Shown here piece after piece: positions 1-5,000 of a DNA stretch of 5,000 bases (positions are counted from its first letter, which is position 1; each line of letters starts with the position of its first letter). The translations under genes and the position numbers were made by a program. The notes under the pieces were generated by a model. It saw nothing but the letters and a program-made list of their open reading frames with translations. It was not told where the DNA came from and did not search any database. The DNA comes from JBEVJK01 sp040510195 (GTDB lineage: Bacteria > Pseudomonadota > Alphaproteobacteria > Rhizobiales > Rhizobiaceae), in NCBI GenBank assembly GCA_040510195.1, contig JBEVJK010000056.1:1-5000 (forward strand). Direction: 5' to 3'.

Positions 1-1
1 G

Positions 2-274
2 TCGACCGGTGGCGAGGTCGTGCCCGAGGAGGTGAGGCCGGCGGTGCCGATCAAGAAATCGGTGACGCCGGACTACATCATCTGCCTCGAGGACGGAAAG
101 AAGTTCAAGTCGTTGAAGCGCCATCTGCGCACCCATTACGACCTGACGCCGGAGCGCTATCGCGAGAAATGGGGTCTGCCGCCGGACTGTCCGATGGTCG
201 CCCCAAACTATGCGGTCGCCCGCTCCAAGCTGGCGCGGCAGATGGGGCTCGGCCAGCGCCCGCGTGGCAAGTGA
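2..274 (+). CDS. mucR: Ros/MucR-family zinc-finger transcriptional regulator, C-terminal part (5' end outside window)
   Basis: The open frame enters from the left edge (first full codon at base 2) and ends at TGA 272-274, so about 90 C-terminal residues are visible and the N-terminal helical part is missing. A GTG at 20 is in frame but falls inside the conserved protein, so it is not taken as the start. The visible part carries the family core: the block PAVPIKKSVTPDYIICLEDG, then KFKSLKRHLRTHY, then a LTPERYREKWGLP segment and a basic tail. The finger has the spacing C-X2-D-X9-H-X3-H. Asp takes the place of the second Cys of the classical Ros finger, a variant known in rhizobial MucR homologues. 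Known family role: cytoplasmic DNA-binding regulators of exopolysaccharide, motility and cell-cycle genes that bind AT-rich, loosely conserved sites, often repressing. The targets here are unknown, and genomes often hold several paralogues. No clear terminator follows. Confidence 0.95.
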   Translation, partial: STGGEVVPEEVRPAVPIKKSVTPDYIICLEDGKKFKSLKRHLRTHYDLTPERYREKWGLPPDCPMVAPNYAVARSKLARQMGLGQRPRGK

Positions 275-329
275 CGGCGTCGAACGTCAATCTCTCCACG
301 ATTTCAAGCGCTTTGTGTTGCTTGCGACC

Positions 330-358
330 TTGCGGTGAAGGCTGCGTCGATTCATAAG
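330..358 (+). promoter_or_regulatory. Candidate sigma-70-type promoter for the PAS_5 gene
   Basis: TTGCGG (330-335) and CATAAG (353-358) are separated by exactly 17 bp. The -10 matches 4 of 6 consensus bases and the -35 matches 3 of 6. Transcription would start near 365, giving a leader of about 40 nt before the ATG at 406. A second -35-like hexamer, perfect TTGACA at 359-364, has no good -10 at the right distance. This is inferred from spacing and position only. Confidence 0.3.
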
Positions 359-387
359 TTGACAGACGGTTCGACGTGCCGATTCGC

Positions 388-397
388 GGAGGGAGGG
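388..397 (+). promoter_or_regulatory. Ribosome binding site that fixes the PAS_5 start
   Basis: The purine run GGAGGGAGGG ends 8 nt before the ATG at 406. The upstream in-frame GTG at 376 has no such site, and translation from it would run through this purine tract. The site therefore supports 406 over 376 (and over the ATG at 418) as the start. Confidence 0.7.
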
Positions 398-405
398 CGG
401 CCCCC

Positions 406-909
406 ATGGCGCGGGATATGTCGCAAGGGGCTTTTCGGGCGCAGCTCGTGATTCCCGAGCAGCGACAACTCTTCGATTACTGGTCGGAGAAGGCGGCCGG
501 GCGACGCATGCCTGATCGGGCGGACATCAGCCCGGCCCACTTCCCACGCCTGCTGCCGCTAGTGAGCCTGATCGAAAGCGAGGACGGGACCGGCAAGCTC
601 AAGGTGCGGCTTGCCGGAACGCGTTTGCGCGAGATCTACGATCGGGAAATAACCGGGCTCTATCTTGATGAGATCGATAACGGACGCACTGCCGAATACT
701 GGGCGGCCTCCTATGAGCGGGTGGCGAAGTCGGGCCGCCCGGCGCAAGGTGTCGTTCGCGGCCCCAGGGTCTCCAAAGAACATCTCGTGCAATTCTGGCT
801 GAAACTGCCGTTGTCGCGCGACGGCAAAGCGGCCGCGATGATCCTTTGCTACGATGTTTGCGTGCCAGCGACCGACGTTTCCTGGCCAATCAACGCTACT
901 CTGCGTTGA
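406..909 (+). CDS. PAS_5 (DUF1457) domain protein, single-domain putative sensor
   Basis: This is a 167-residue soluble protein with no signal peptide or membrane segment. Nearly all of it is one PAS_5-type domain. The family hallmarks are an LFDYWSEKAAGRRMPDRADI segment (about 22-41), then HFPRLLPLVSLIE (45-57), then VRLAGTRLREIYDREITGL (67-85), and a strand-rich C-terminal half with FWLKLPLSRDG (130-140) and AMILCYDV (144-151). No kinase, GGDEF, HTH or other output domain is attached, so if it senses a ligand or partner it must signal by protein contact. The family is common in alphaproteobacteria and mostly uncharacterised. ATG 406 was chosen for the strong ribosome binding site 8 nt upstream. 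The gene lies 131 bp after mucR and 86 bp before the DUF6456 gene, so co-transcription with the latter is possible but not shown. Ligand and role are unknown. Confidence 0.85.
   Translation: MARDMSQGAFRAQLVIPEQRQLFDYWSEKAAGRRMPDRADISPAHFPRLLPLVSLIESEDGTGKLKVRLAGTRLREIYDREITGLYLDEIDNGRTAEYWAASYERVAKSGRPAQGVVRGPRVSKEHLVQFWLKLPLSRDGKAAAMILCYDVCVPATDVSWPINATLR
890..909 (+). terminator. Small hairpin over the PAS_5 stop codon, weak terminator candidate
   Basis: TCAACGC (890-896) and GCGTTGA (903-909) form a perfect 7-bp stem with a 6-nt loop, and the second arm contains the stop codon TGA. The bases that follow (GTTCTTATGT) are only moderately T-rich, so this is a poor intrinsic terminator. It may only modulate the mRNA, or may be chance. 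Confidence 0.3.
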
Positions 910-940
910 GTTCTTATGTATAGGCACTTCTTAGTTGACG

Positions 941-969
941 TTCCTCGCGTTTGGGAGGAAAACCCTCCC
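941..969 (+). promoter_or_regulatory. Two mutually exclusive hairpins around a purine-rich tract upstream of the DUF6456 gene
   Basis: The tract GGGAGGAA (953-960) can pair upstream (TTCCTC 941-946 with GAGGAA 955-960) or downstream (GGGAGG 953-958 with CCTCCC 964-969, 5-nt loop). The two stems share bases and exclude each other. The tract would be a ribosome binding site for the ATG at 975 only with an unusually long 16-nt gap. For the preferred start at 996 it lies in the leader. No evidence of a ligand or of regulation is visible. Confidence 0.3.
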
Positions 970-995
970 TCTTCATGGCGGCGAGGACATTGACG

Positions 996-1745
996 ATGCT
1001 GGAACAAAACAGGAACAAATCACCGGGTCTGGCAAGCGCGGTCAGGCGTGTCACGCGACTGCTCGACACCGGGCAGCGGGCCTTGGTCAGGCGTGGCGAC
1101 GAGTTCGTCGTGGTGACCCGCAAGGACAAGCGGGTGCGCGGCGCCTCGTCGGTCCCTGCCTCGGTCGTGGCGGAGATGCGCCGCCTCGATCTTGTGGTGC
1201 CAAGCGGCAATCGGCTTGTCGGCAGGGCGCCGACCTTGCGCGGCGAGCACCGGCGGACCGAGTCACCGCTGCTGTGGCTGGCGCAGCGGCATGACGGTGA
1301 GGGGCGGCCGCTGATCTCGCAGGAGGAATTCGCCGCCGGCGAAAGGCTGCGGCAGGATTTCGAGCTGGCCCAGCTGTCGCCGCGCGTGACCGCCTTGTGG
1401 GGCATCGAGGGCGCGGTATCGACGACCGGCGGCCGCCGCTCCGGCCTGCCGCCCGACGGCCTGCCGGGCGCCGAGCGCGTGCTGCAGGCCCGCACGCGCC
1501 TCGACCGGGCGCTCAAGGCGGCCGGGGAGGGGCTTGCCACCATCCTGCTCGAAGTCTGCTGTCTCGAGCGTGGTCTCGAGGCGGCCGAGCGCCGTCTCGG
1601 CTGGCCGTCACGGTCGGGGAAGGTGGTGCTGCGCCTGGCGCTGGCCCGCCTCGCGCTGCATTACGGACTGAGGCCAGCCGCCAGGCCGTCAGGTGGCGGT
1701 GGCCTTGACGGCTTCGGCCTTCAGCCGCTTCACCATGGAGGCTAG
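996..1745 (+). CDS. DUF6456 domain protein, function unknown
   Basis: This is a 249-residue soluble, arginine-rich protein. The DUF6456 domain spans about residues 88-224: ESPLLWLAQRHDGEGRPLI (89-107), EEFAAGERLRQDFELAQLSPRVT within 110-132, a variable linker, RVLQARTRLDRAL (161-173), LLEVCCLERGLEAAERRLGW (184-203) and the signature SGKVVLRLALARLALHYGL (207-225). The N-terminal part (about 10-75) is mostly short helices and strands and may be a DNA-binding fold, which is inference. ATG 996 is preferred because GCGAGGA (981-987) lies 8 nt upstream. ATG 975 and TTG 951 are in frame alternatives. After the conserved LHYGL the protein runs on for about 24 low-complexity Gly/Pro/His residues. That tail lies over the 3' end of sufE on the other strand and looks like read-through beyond the usual family end. 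The family is largely confined to alphaproteobacteria and I know of no established function. Confidence 0.85.
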   Translation: MLEQNRNKSPGLASAVRRVTRLLDTGQRALVRRGDEFVVVTRKDKRVRGASSVPASVVAEMRRLDLVVPSGNRLVGRAPTLRGEHRRTESPLLWLAQRHDGEGRPLISQEEFAAGERLRQDFELAQLSPRVTALWGIEGAVSTTGGRRSGLPPDGLPGAERVLQARTRLDRALKAAGEGLATILLEVCCLERGLEAAERRLGWPSRSGKVVLRLALARLALHYGLRPAARPSGGGGLDGFGLQPLHHGG

Positions 1746-2147
1746 GCCATTGGAGCGCTGGGGCGTCAGATGCTCCTCGAGTCCGAGCGGGCGCAGCGCG
1801 CCGAGCGTGTCGAATTCGGCAACCTCGCGCGCCGGCCGCCCCGACAGCAGCGACACCAGCAGCGCGATCAGGCCGCGGACGATCAGCGCGTCGCTGTCGC
1901 CACGGAAGCTCACCAGGGGTGTCCCATGACTGTCGCGGCTTTGGCGGAACGCGAACCACACCTGGCTGGCGCAACCCTGGACCTTGTTCGCGGCCGTGCG
2001 CTCCGTCTCGGGAAATTCGCCAAGCGCGCGCCCGAGCTCGATCAGGAAGCGATAGCGCTCTTCCCAATCGTCGAGATAGGCGAAATCCTCGACGATGGTG
2101 TCGAAGGCCGGCAGGCCGGCCGGGCGGGCGGCAATCGTGGCGTCCAT
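1689..2147 (-). CDS. sufE: SufE-family cysteine desulfuration protein
   Basis: The 152-residue cytoplasmic protein is close to the usual SufE length (about 140). SufE takes persulfide sulfur from the cysteine desulfurase SufS onto its own cysteine and passes it to the SufBCD scaffold for Fe-S cluster assembly. The acceptor cysteine is visible as Cys59 in the conserved motif KVQGCASQVW (55-64). It is preceded by FDTIVEDFAYLDDWEERYRFLIELGR (15-40), typical of the family. Later family blocks are DALIVRGLIALLVSLLSG (86-103) and LEEHLTPQRSNGLASMVKRLK (123-143). The start is well bounded: an in-frame TAG lies two codons upstream of the ATG. The ribosome binding site is weak, so coupling to the DUF5330 gene 45 bp upstream is plausible. 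No suf operon genes are in the window, so this may be the stand-alone copy often seen in these bacteria. Its last 57 bp overlap the end of the DUF6456 gene. Confidence 0.95.
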   Translation of the reverse strand: MDATIAARPAGLPAFDTIVEDFAYLDDWEERYRFLIELGRALGEFPETERTAANKVQGCASQVWFAFRQSRDSHGTPLVSFRGDSDALIVRGLIALLVSLLSGRPAREVAEFDTLGALRPLGLEEHLTPQRSNGLASMVKRLKAEAVKATAT

Positions 2148-2192
2148 GGCCTATCAGATAGAGGCCCGAGCCATCTCAGGCAAGCGCGCCGG

Positions 2193-2639
2193 TCAGCTCT
2201 CTCCCGACCGCTTCGGCGCCCGCCATTTCGGCCTGAGATCGGCCGGCTGCAAGGCATCCTTCACCGGTCTCTGGCTGCCGGCGACGGTGCTGGTGGTGAT
2301 CGGATCGCCGAGCTTCGCCTCGGCGCCGGACGCCGCCGCCGATGGCGCTGGGGCATCGGCCCACTGGAAGAGGAGCCGCATGCCGTATTTGGCCTTGGCC
2401 TCCAGTGTCACGAGCAGGCTCCGGGCCGTGTCGCACACCGCCGGCTGGCGGCTGCAGAACCCCGACACGTCGTCGGCCGCAAGCAGCGCCGCCGCCAGCA
2501 GGTCGGCATTGGAAGCCTGCGGGGCAGGGGACGCGCCCGGCGTGCCGAGCGCGGCGTGCTGTGCCGCCGGCTGCTGCGGCGGTGACGGCAGCAGGAATGC
2601 AATGACCCCAAGATAGATCGCGGCTCGGATGATTCTCAT
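2193..2639 (-). CDS. DUF5330 domain protein, small exported or membrane-anchored
   Basis: This is a 148-residue protein. It begins MRIIRAAIYLGVIAFLLP, a short basic N-terminus and a hydrophobic stretch (about 6-18) that acts as a signal anchor or signal peptide. A Pro/Ala/Gln-rich linker (18-45) follows, then the conserved core DDVSGFCSRQPAVCDT (56-71) with Cys62 and Cys69, which could form a disulfide outside the cytoplasm. A helix (73-95) comes next, and the C-terminal motif LQPADLRPKWR (130-140) recurs in the family. The function is unknown. ATG 2639 was chosen over the one at 2663 because GGAAGG lies 9 nt upstream and the hydrophobic segment then follows directly. It is on the same strand as sufE and 45 bp before it, so a two-gene operon is likely. 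The 105 bp between this start and the heptamer element (2640-2744) show no convincing promoter. Confidence 0.82.
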   Translation of the reverse strand: MRIIRAAIYLGVIAFLLPSPPQQPAAQHAALGTPGASPAPQASNADLLAAALLAADDVSGFCSRQPAVCDTARSLLVTLEAKAKYGMRLLFQWADAPAPSAAASGAEAKLGDPITTSTVAGSQRPVKDALQPADLRPKWRAPKRSGES

Positions 2640-2744
2640 ATGGCTGGCCCTTCCATCCATCATCGAGCCTACGCCAGAAAGCTTGATGACGCCTCAATGG
2701 CCGGTCGGGTTTTTATCCGAGCGGAGGAAGGGGTGGTTAATCTT

Positions 2745-2825
2745 AGCGAATAGTGAATAGCGAATAGCGAATAGCGCGAGGAGCGCTCGTCCCAACTATT
2801 CGCTACTCGCTACTCGCTACTCGCT
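2745..2825. repeat. Inverted array of 7-bp tandem repeats directly after phoX (81 bp)
   Basis: The left arm has four tandem units of AGYGAAT plus AG (2745-2774). The right arm (2796-2825) is CT followed by one ATTCGCT and three ACTCGCT units. Aligning the left arm with the reverse complement of the right gives 26 matches in 30, and all four differences are transitions. The 21-bp centre (2775-2795) holds the palindrome GAGCGCTC (2781-2788). In the phoX-sense RNA three of the four differences become G-U pairs, giving a hairpin of about 30 bp. The right arm touches the phoX stop codon (2826-2828). The T-run needed for a classical terminator is absent. Roles in transcription ending, mRNA 3' protection or protein binding are inference. 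Confidence 0.93.
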
Positions 2826-4739
2826 CTACTCACCTACATCGCCGCCATCCTCGCGCTGGATGGCCACCACCGCCGGGCGGGGCGGCATGGCGTTGGCGAA
2901 ATCGGGCCAGCGGGTCTCGACCTTGTCGAGGCTGTCGGCATCCTCGGCCGGATGCTGCACCGACACGAACAGCGTCTTGCCGTCGGGCGTGAAGCACGGG
3001 CCGGTCGCCTCCGCGCCATGCGGGCAGGAGAACAGGAGCTTCGGTAGGCCGCGGGCCGGACCGTCGGTATCGACCCCGTAGATGCCGTCGGGCAGGCCGA
3101 AATCATTGGCCCCGTCGGTGGCGACGAACATCCGTCCCTTGGGATCGAAGGTGAGGTTGTCGGGATTGACGAACCAGCCATTGTCGGTGGTCTCAGGATG
3201 AAACTTCGCACCCTGCTTCGGGTCCTTGGGATTGCCCGCCAGCACGAACAGGTCCCAGCGATAGACATCGGCGGCGTGGTCCGCCTTCGCGCCCTCGCCG
3301 CCCGGCGGGATCAGCTCGATGATATGCCCATAGAGATTCTCGGGCCGCGTGTTGAGCGGGTTGAGCTTTTCGCCGGTGATCTTCTTGTTCTTGGTCATCA
3401 CCGCATAGACGCGTCCGGTCACCGGATTGGTCTCGATATCCTCCGGCCGGTCCATCGGCGTCGCCTTGAGCAGGTCGGCCGCCTCGCGGGTCCTGAGCAG
3501 CACGTCGGCTTGCGAGGCAAAGCCATTGGCCTCGGTCAGCGGACCCGCGCCATGGGTGAGGGGCAGCCAGTTGAGCGTGCCGTCGGCATTGGCCTTGAGC
3601 ACCGACAGCACGCCGCGATCGAGAATGTCGCGGGTCGCTTGCGGGTTCTTCGGATCGAACGGATCGGCCGAGACGAAGCGGTAGACATATTCGAAATAGT
3701 CGTCGTCGCCCATATAGACGACGATCCGCCCATCGCCATTGACCACCACGGTGGAGGCCTCATGCGCCATGCGGCCGAGCGCGGTTCGCTTGACCGGCAC
3801 CGAGTTGGGCTCATAGGGATTGATCTCCACCACCCAGTCGAACCGGTTCGGCTCGTTCGGCTCCTTGTCGATGTTGAAGCGGTCCTCGAAGCGGGCGCGG
3901 CCATAGGTGTCGGAGCCGTCGAAGCCATAGCGCTCCAGCGTCTTGGCGCCCGGCGCCTTGCTCGGGTCGCCGCCGAACGTGTCGGACACCCCTTCCTCGC
4001 AGGTCAGCACGGTGCCCCACGGCGTGACCCCGCCGCTGCAATTGTAGCTCGTGCCGAGCACCTTGGTGCCGGTCGGATCGGCCGCGGTCTTCATGGCGTC
4101 ATGCCCGGCGCAGGGGCCGCCGATCATGCATTCGGTGTCGAGGGTGATCCGCCGGTTATAGGGACTGTCGGGCACCGTCGTCCATTTGCCGCCGACCTTG
4201 CGCACCTCGACGATGGAATGGCCGACCGCCGCGTTGCACAGGGCCACCTGGTCGCCGCTCATGCTCTTGCCTGAATCCTTCTCCTTCAGGCCCTCGAACA
4301 TGACATGCGGCGAGACATATTCGTTGTTGACGCAGAGCAGCCCGTGATCGCTCGCCGTCGAGCCGGGGGGCAGCGGCATGAAGGCGATGTAATCACAATT
4401 ATAACCGAACCGTTGTGTCTGGCTGTCGGCGTCGAGCTTGGCTGGCTCGAAGGCGGCAGCGCCCGGCTTGAGCGGATCGCCCCAGGCGACCACCACATCG
4501 GCGCGATAACCCGGCGCCACATGGGCGTGCTCGTCATAGACGCGCTTGAGCTCGCTGAAGCCGAGGCTCGAGGCCGCCGCCTGGGCCACCGCCTGGCCGG
4601 CGAAAAGCGAGCCGACAAAGCCCGGTGCACTGGCGGCGCTCAATCCGGCCGCAGCGCCTGCAAGGAACGCGCGGCGCGAATAGCGCTCGGCAATGATGTC
4701 ACGGAAGCTTGGTCGGTCCTGCTCAGTCCTGTTGCGCAT
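2826..4739 (-). CDS. phoX: PhoX-family (DUF839) alkaline phosphatase, Tat-exported
   Basis: This is a 637-residue precursor of usual PhoX length. PhoX enzymes release phosphate from organic phosphomonoesters outside the cytoplasm and use a Ca/Fe cofactor, unlike zinc-dependent PhoA. The N-terminus has a Tat signal: RYSRRAFLAG (19-28) with twin Arg22-Arg23, an Ala/Gly-rich hydrophobic stretch (27-48) and a likely cleavage site near AVAQA (50-54). Family blocks in order: LLCVNNEYVSPH (134-145), GGPCAGHD (207-214), NCSGGVTPWGTVLTCEEG (233-250), GRMAHEAS (322-329), VYMGDDDYFEYVYRFV (341-356), MDRPEDIETNP (429-439), NPDNLTFDPKGRMFVATDG (525-543) and EATGPCFTPDGKTLFVSVQHP (577-597). The cysteines in the NCSGG/TCEE block are candidate metal ligands by family knowledge. 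ATG 4739 is preceded at 8 nt by AAGGA (+ strand 4748-4752). The TAG stop is part of the adjoining heptamer array. A PHO-box-like site lies upstream. The substrate is untested, and some DUF839 proteins may have other roles. Confidence 0.92.
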   Translation of the reverse strand: MRNRTEQDRPSFRDIIAERYSRRAFLAGAAAGLSAASAPGFVGSLFAGQAVAQAAASSLGFSELKRVYDEHAHVAPGYRADVVVAWGDPLKPGAAAFEPAKLDADSQTQRFGYNCDYIAFMPLPPGSTASDHGLLCVNNEYVSPHVMFEGLKEKDSGKSMSGDQVALCNAAVGHSIVEVRKVGGKWTTVPDSPYNRRITLDTECMIGGPCAGHDAMKTAADPTGTKVLGTSYNCSGGVTPWGTVLTCEEGVSDTFGGDPSKAPGAKTLERYGFDGSDTYGRARFEDRFNIDKEPNEPNRFDWVVEINPYEPNSVPVKRTALGRMAHEASTVVVNGDGRIVVYMGDDDYFEYVYRFVSADPFDPKNPQATRDILDRGVLSVLKANADGTLNWLPLTHGAGPLTEANGFASQADVLLRTREAADLLKATPMDRPEDIETNPVTGRVYAVMTKNKKITGEKLNPLNTRPENLYGHIIELIPPGGEGAKADHAADVYRWDLFVLAGNPKDPKQGAKFHPETTDNGWFVNPDNLTFDPKGRMFVATDGANDFGLPDGIYGVDTDGPARGLPKLLFSCPHGAEATGPCFTPDGKTLFVSVQHPAEDADSLDKVETRWPDFANAMPPRPAVVAIQREDGGDVGE

Positions 4740-4786
4740 CGTGCTGGTCCTTGGTTTTCGGAGGGCGCCGAGAAAAGCGCCGGGAG

Positions 4787-4804
4787 ATGACGGATGGATG
4801 ACTC
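4787..4804 (-). promoter_or_regulatory. Candidate PHO box (PhoB binding site) upstream of phoX
   Basis: On the phoX strand the site reads GAGTCAT-CCAT-CCGTCAT, against the PHO-box pattern CTGTCAT-N4-CTGTCAT. The two 7-mers match 5 of 7 and 6 of 7, both keep GTCAT intact, and the 11-bp period is exact. The site ends 47 bp before the start codon, between the upstream heptamer array and the gene. This suits a PhoB-activated promoter in which the box replaces the -35 element. The spacer is less AT-rich than usual and no good -10 is seen, so this is a candidate only. Confidence 0.45.
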
Positions 4805-4808
4805 GGAG

Positions 4809-4891
4809 GAGCGAATAGCGAATAGCGAGTAGAAGAGGACACCTCCCGCTGGCGAGACTGGAACCCCCTATTCGCTATTCGCCATTCGCTC
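4809..4891. repeat. Second inverted array of 7-bp tandem repeats, upstream of phoX (83 bp)
   Basis: The left arm (4809-4832) holds AGCGAAT twice and AGCGAGT once, with flanking bases. The right arm (4868-4891) holds ATTCGCT, ATTCGCC and ATTCGCT. The left arm and the reverse complement of the right match at 22 of 24 positions, and both differences are transitions. The 35-bp centre (4833-4867) differs from that of the first array but contains its own small stem, GAGG-ACA-CCTC (4835-4845). The element lies between phoX and a likely divergent gene at the right edge, outside any coding frame I can support. Confidence 0.93.
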
Positions 4892-4905
4892 CCTTCAACC
4901 GCTTC

Positions 4906-4930
4906 TTAACCGCGCCCGGGCTAGGGTTAA
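4906..4930. promoter_or_regulatory. Inverted TTAACC / GGTTAA pair in the divergent intergenic region
   Basis: TTAACC (4906-4911) and GGTTAA (4925-4930) are perfect inverted hexamers 13 bp apart, with CCCGGG (4915-4920) between them, 33 bp before the ATG at 4964. TTAACC resembles the half-site of the alphaproteobacterial cell-cycle regulator CtrA, but the classical TTAA-N7-TTAA spacing is not met. It could be an operator for the right-edge gene. This is pattern only. Confidence 0.25.
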
Positions 4931-4963
4931 CGCGGGCAAAAGTTGGTGGGCGTCTTGGGGCGT

Positions 4964-5000
4964 ATGAGCGCTTTTGACGATGACGATGACCGGGGTCGGC
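4964..5000 (+). CDS. Possible start of a gene cut by the right edge, product unknown
   Basis: An ATG at 4964 opens a frame that stays open to the window end and reads MSAFDDDDDRGR, with a run of five Asp. A G-rich stretch (GGGG 4957-4960) lies only 3 nt before the ATG and GGTGGG (4945-4950) lies 13 nt before, so the ribosome binding site is not convincing. An in-frame GTG at 4946 is an alternative start. Twelve residues are too few to recognise a family. Support comes from position: it is divergent from phoX, with a 224-bp gap holding the second array and the TTAACC pair. Confidence 0.4.
   Translation, partial: MSAFDDDDDRGR

Noticed and set aside
894..901. CGCTACTC at the end of the PAS_5 gene resembling one heptamer unit
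   Set aside because: A single 8-bp match is within chance for 5 kb given several unit variants, and it lies in coding sequence.
2151..2161. CTATCAGATAG dyad just upstream of sufE
   Set aside because: A one-base centre cannot form an RNA hairpin, and the site matches no operator I recognise. It is short enough to be chance.
1770..2585. Open frame on the + strand opposite sufE and the DUF5330 gene (271 codons)
   Set aside because: It crosses two supported minus-strand genes and the gap between them, its composition is Arg/Gly/Ala-rich, and it matches no family I know.
2176..2697. Alternative minus-strand frame overlapping the DUF5330 gene (173 codons)
   Set aside because: The DUF5330 frame has a hydrophobic N-terminus, the FCSRQP core and the DLRPKW motif. 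This frame is Arg/Gly/Ala-rich with none of these.
2745..2825. CRISPR array as an explanation of the heptamer repeats
   Set aside because: The units are 7 bp, contiguous and inverted about a centre. There are no spacers of even length, no 23-40 bp direct repeats and no cas genes.
3198..4274. Long open frame on the + strand opposite phoX (358 codons)
   Set aside because: It lies wholly inside the well-supported phoX gene on the other strand. Its residues are a mirror of GC-rich codon bias (rich in Arg, His, Gly, Ile, Val) with no recognisable domain and no ribosome binding site.
4764..4781. GGCGC/GCGCC 5-bp hairpin in the phoX leader
   Set aside because: Short GC stems are frequent in DNA of this composition. 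The 8-nt loop and lack of other elements give no support for a riboswitch or attenuator.
2745..4891. Composite transposon with the heptamer elements as ends
   Set aside because: There is no transposase or integrase gene between or beside the elements and no flanking target duplication that I can see. Each element is a self-contained inverted repeat and not one half of a pair.

Overview
The window is GC-rich chromosomal DNA from an alphaproteobacterium, most likely of the Hyphomicrobiales (Rhizobiales). The assignment rests on gene content: a Ros/MucR zinc-finger regulator, a PAS_5 (DUF1457) protein, a DUF6456 protein, a DUF5330 protein and a Tat-exported PhoX-family phosphatase are together typical of that order. 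I cannot name a genus from the sequence alone.

Layout. The left edge holds the 3' part of a MucR-family regulator (+). It is followed by a short PAS_5 protein (+) and a DUF6456 protein (+). The DUF6456 gene runs tail-to-tail into sufE (-), and their coding ends overlap by 57 bp. Upstream of sufE on the same strand, 45 bp away, lies a small exported or membrane-anchored DUF5330 protein. Next comes a 1.9-kb gene (-) for a Tat-dependent PhoX/DUF839 protein. The last 37 bases probably contain the start of a new gene on the + strand, divergent from phoX.

The most unusual content is non-coding. The phoX-like gene is bracketed by two elements of nearly equal size (81 and 83 bp). Each is built from tandem 7-bp units (AGCGAAT and variants) facing the same units in inverted orientation across a short centre, so each can fold into a long hairpin. 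The downstream element starts at the base after the phoX stop codon. The upstream one lies 69 bp before the start codon. Between the upstream element and the gene is a candidate PHO box: two GTCAT cores 11 bp apart, in the orientation of phoX. This fits phosphate-starvation control of an extracytoplasmic phosphatase.

How the genes relate. MucR, PAS_5, DUF6456, SufE and DUF5330 look like an ordinary conserved neighbourhood, not one pathway: regulation, a possible sensor, iron-sulfur cluster assembly and an envelope protein of unknown role. PhoX with its PHO-box-like site forms a separate phosphate-scavenging unit. I see no defence system, transposase, integrase, CRISPR array, tRNA or rRNA.
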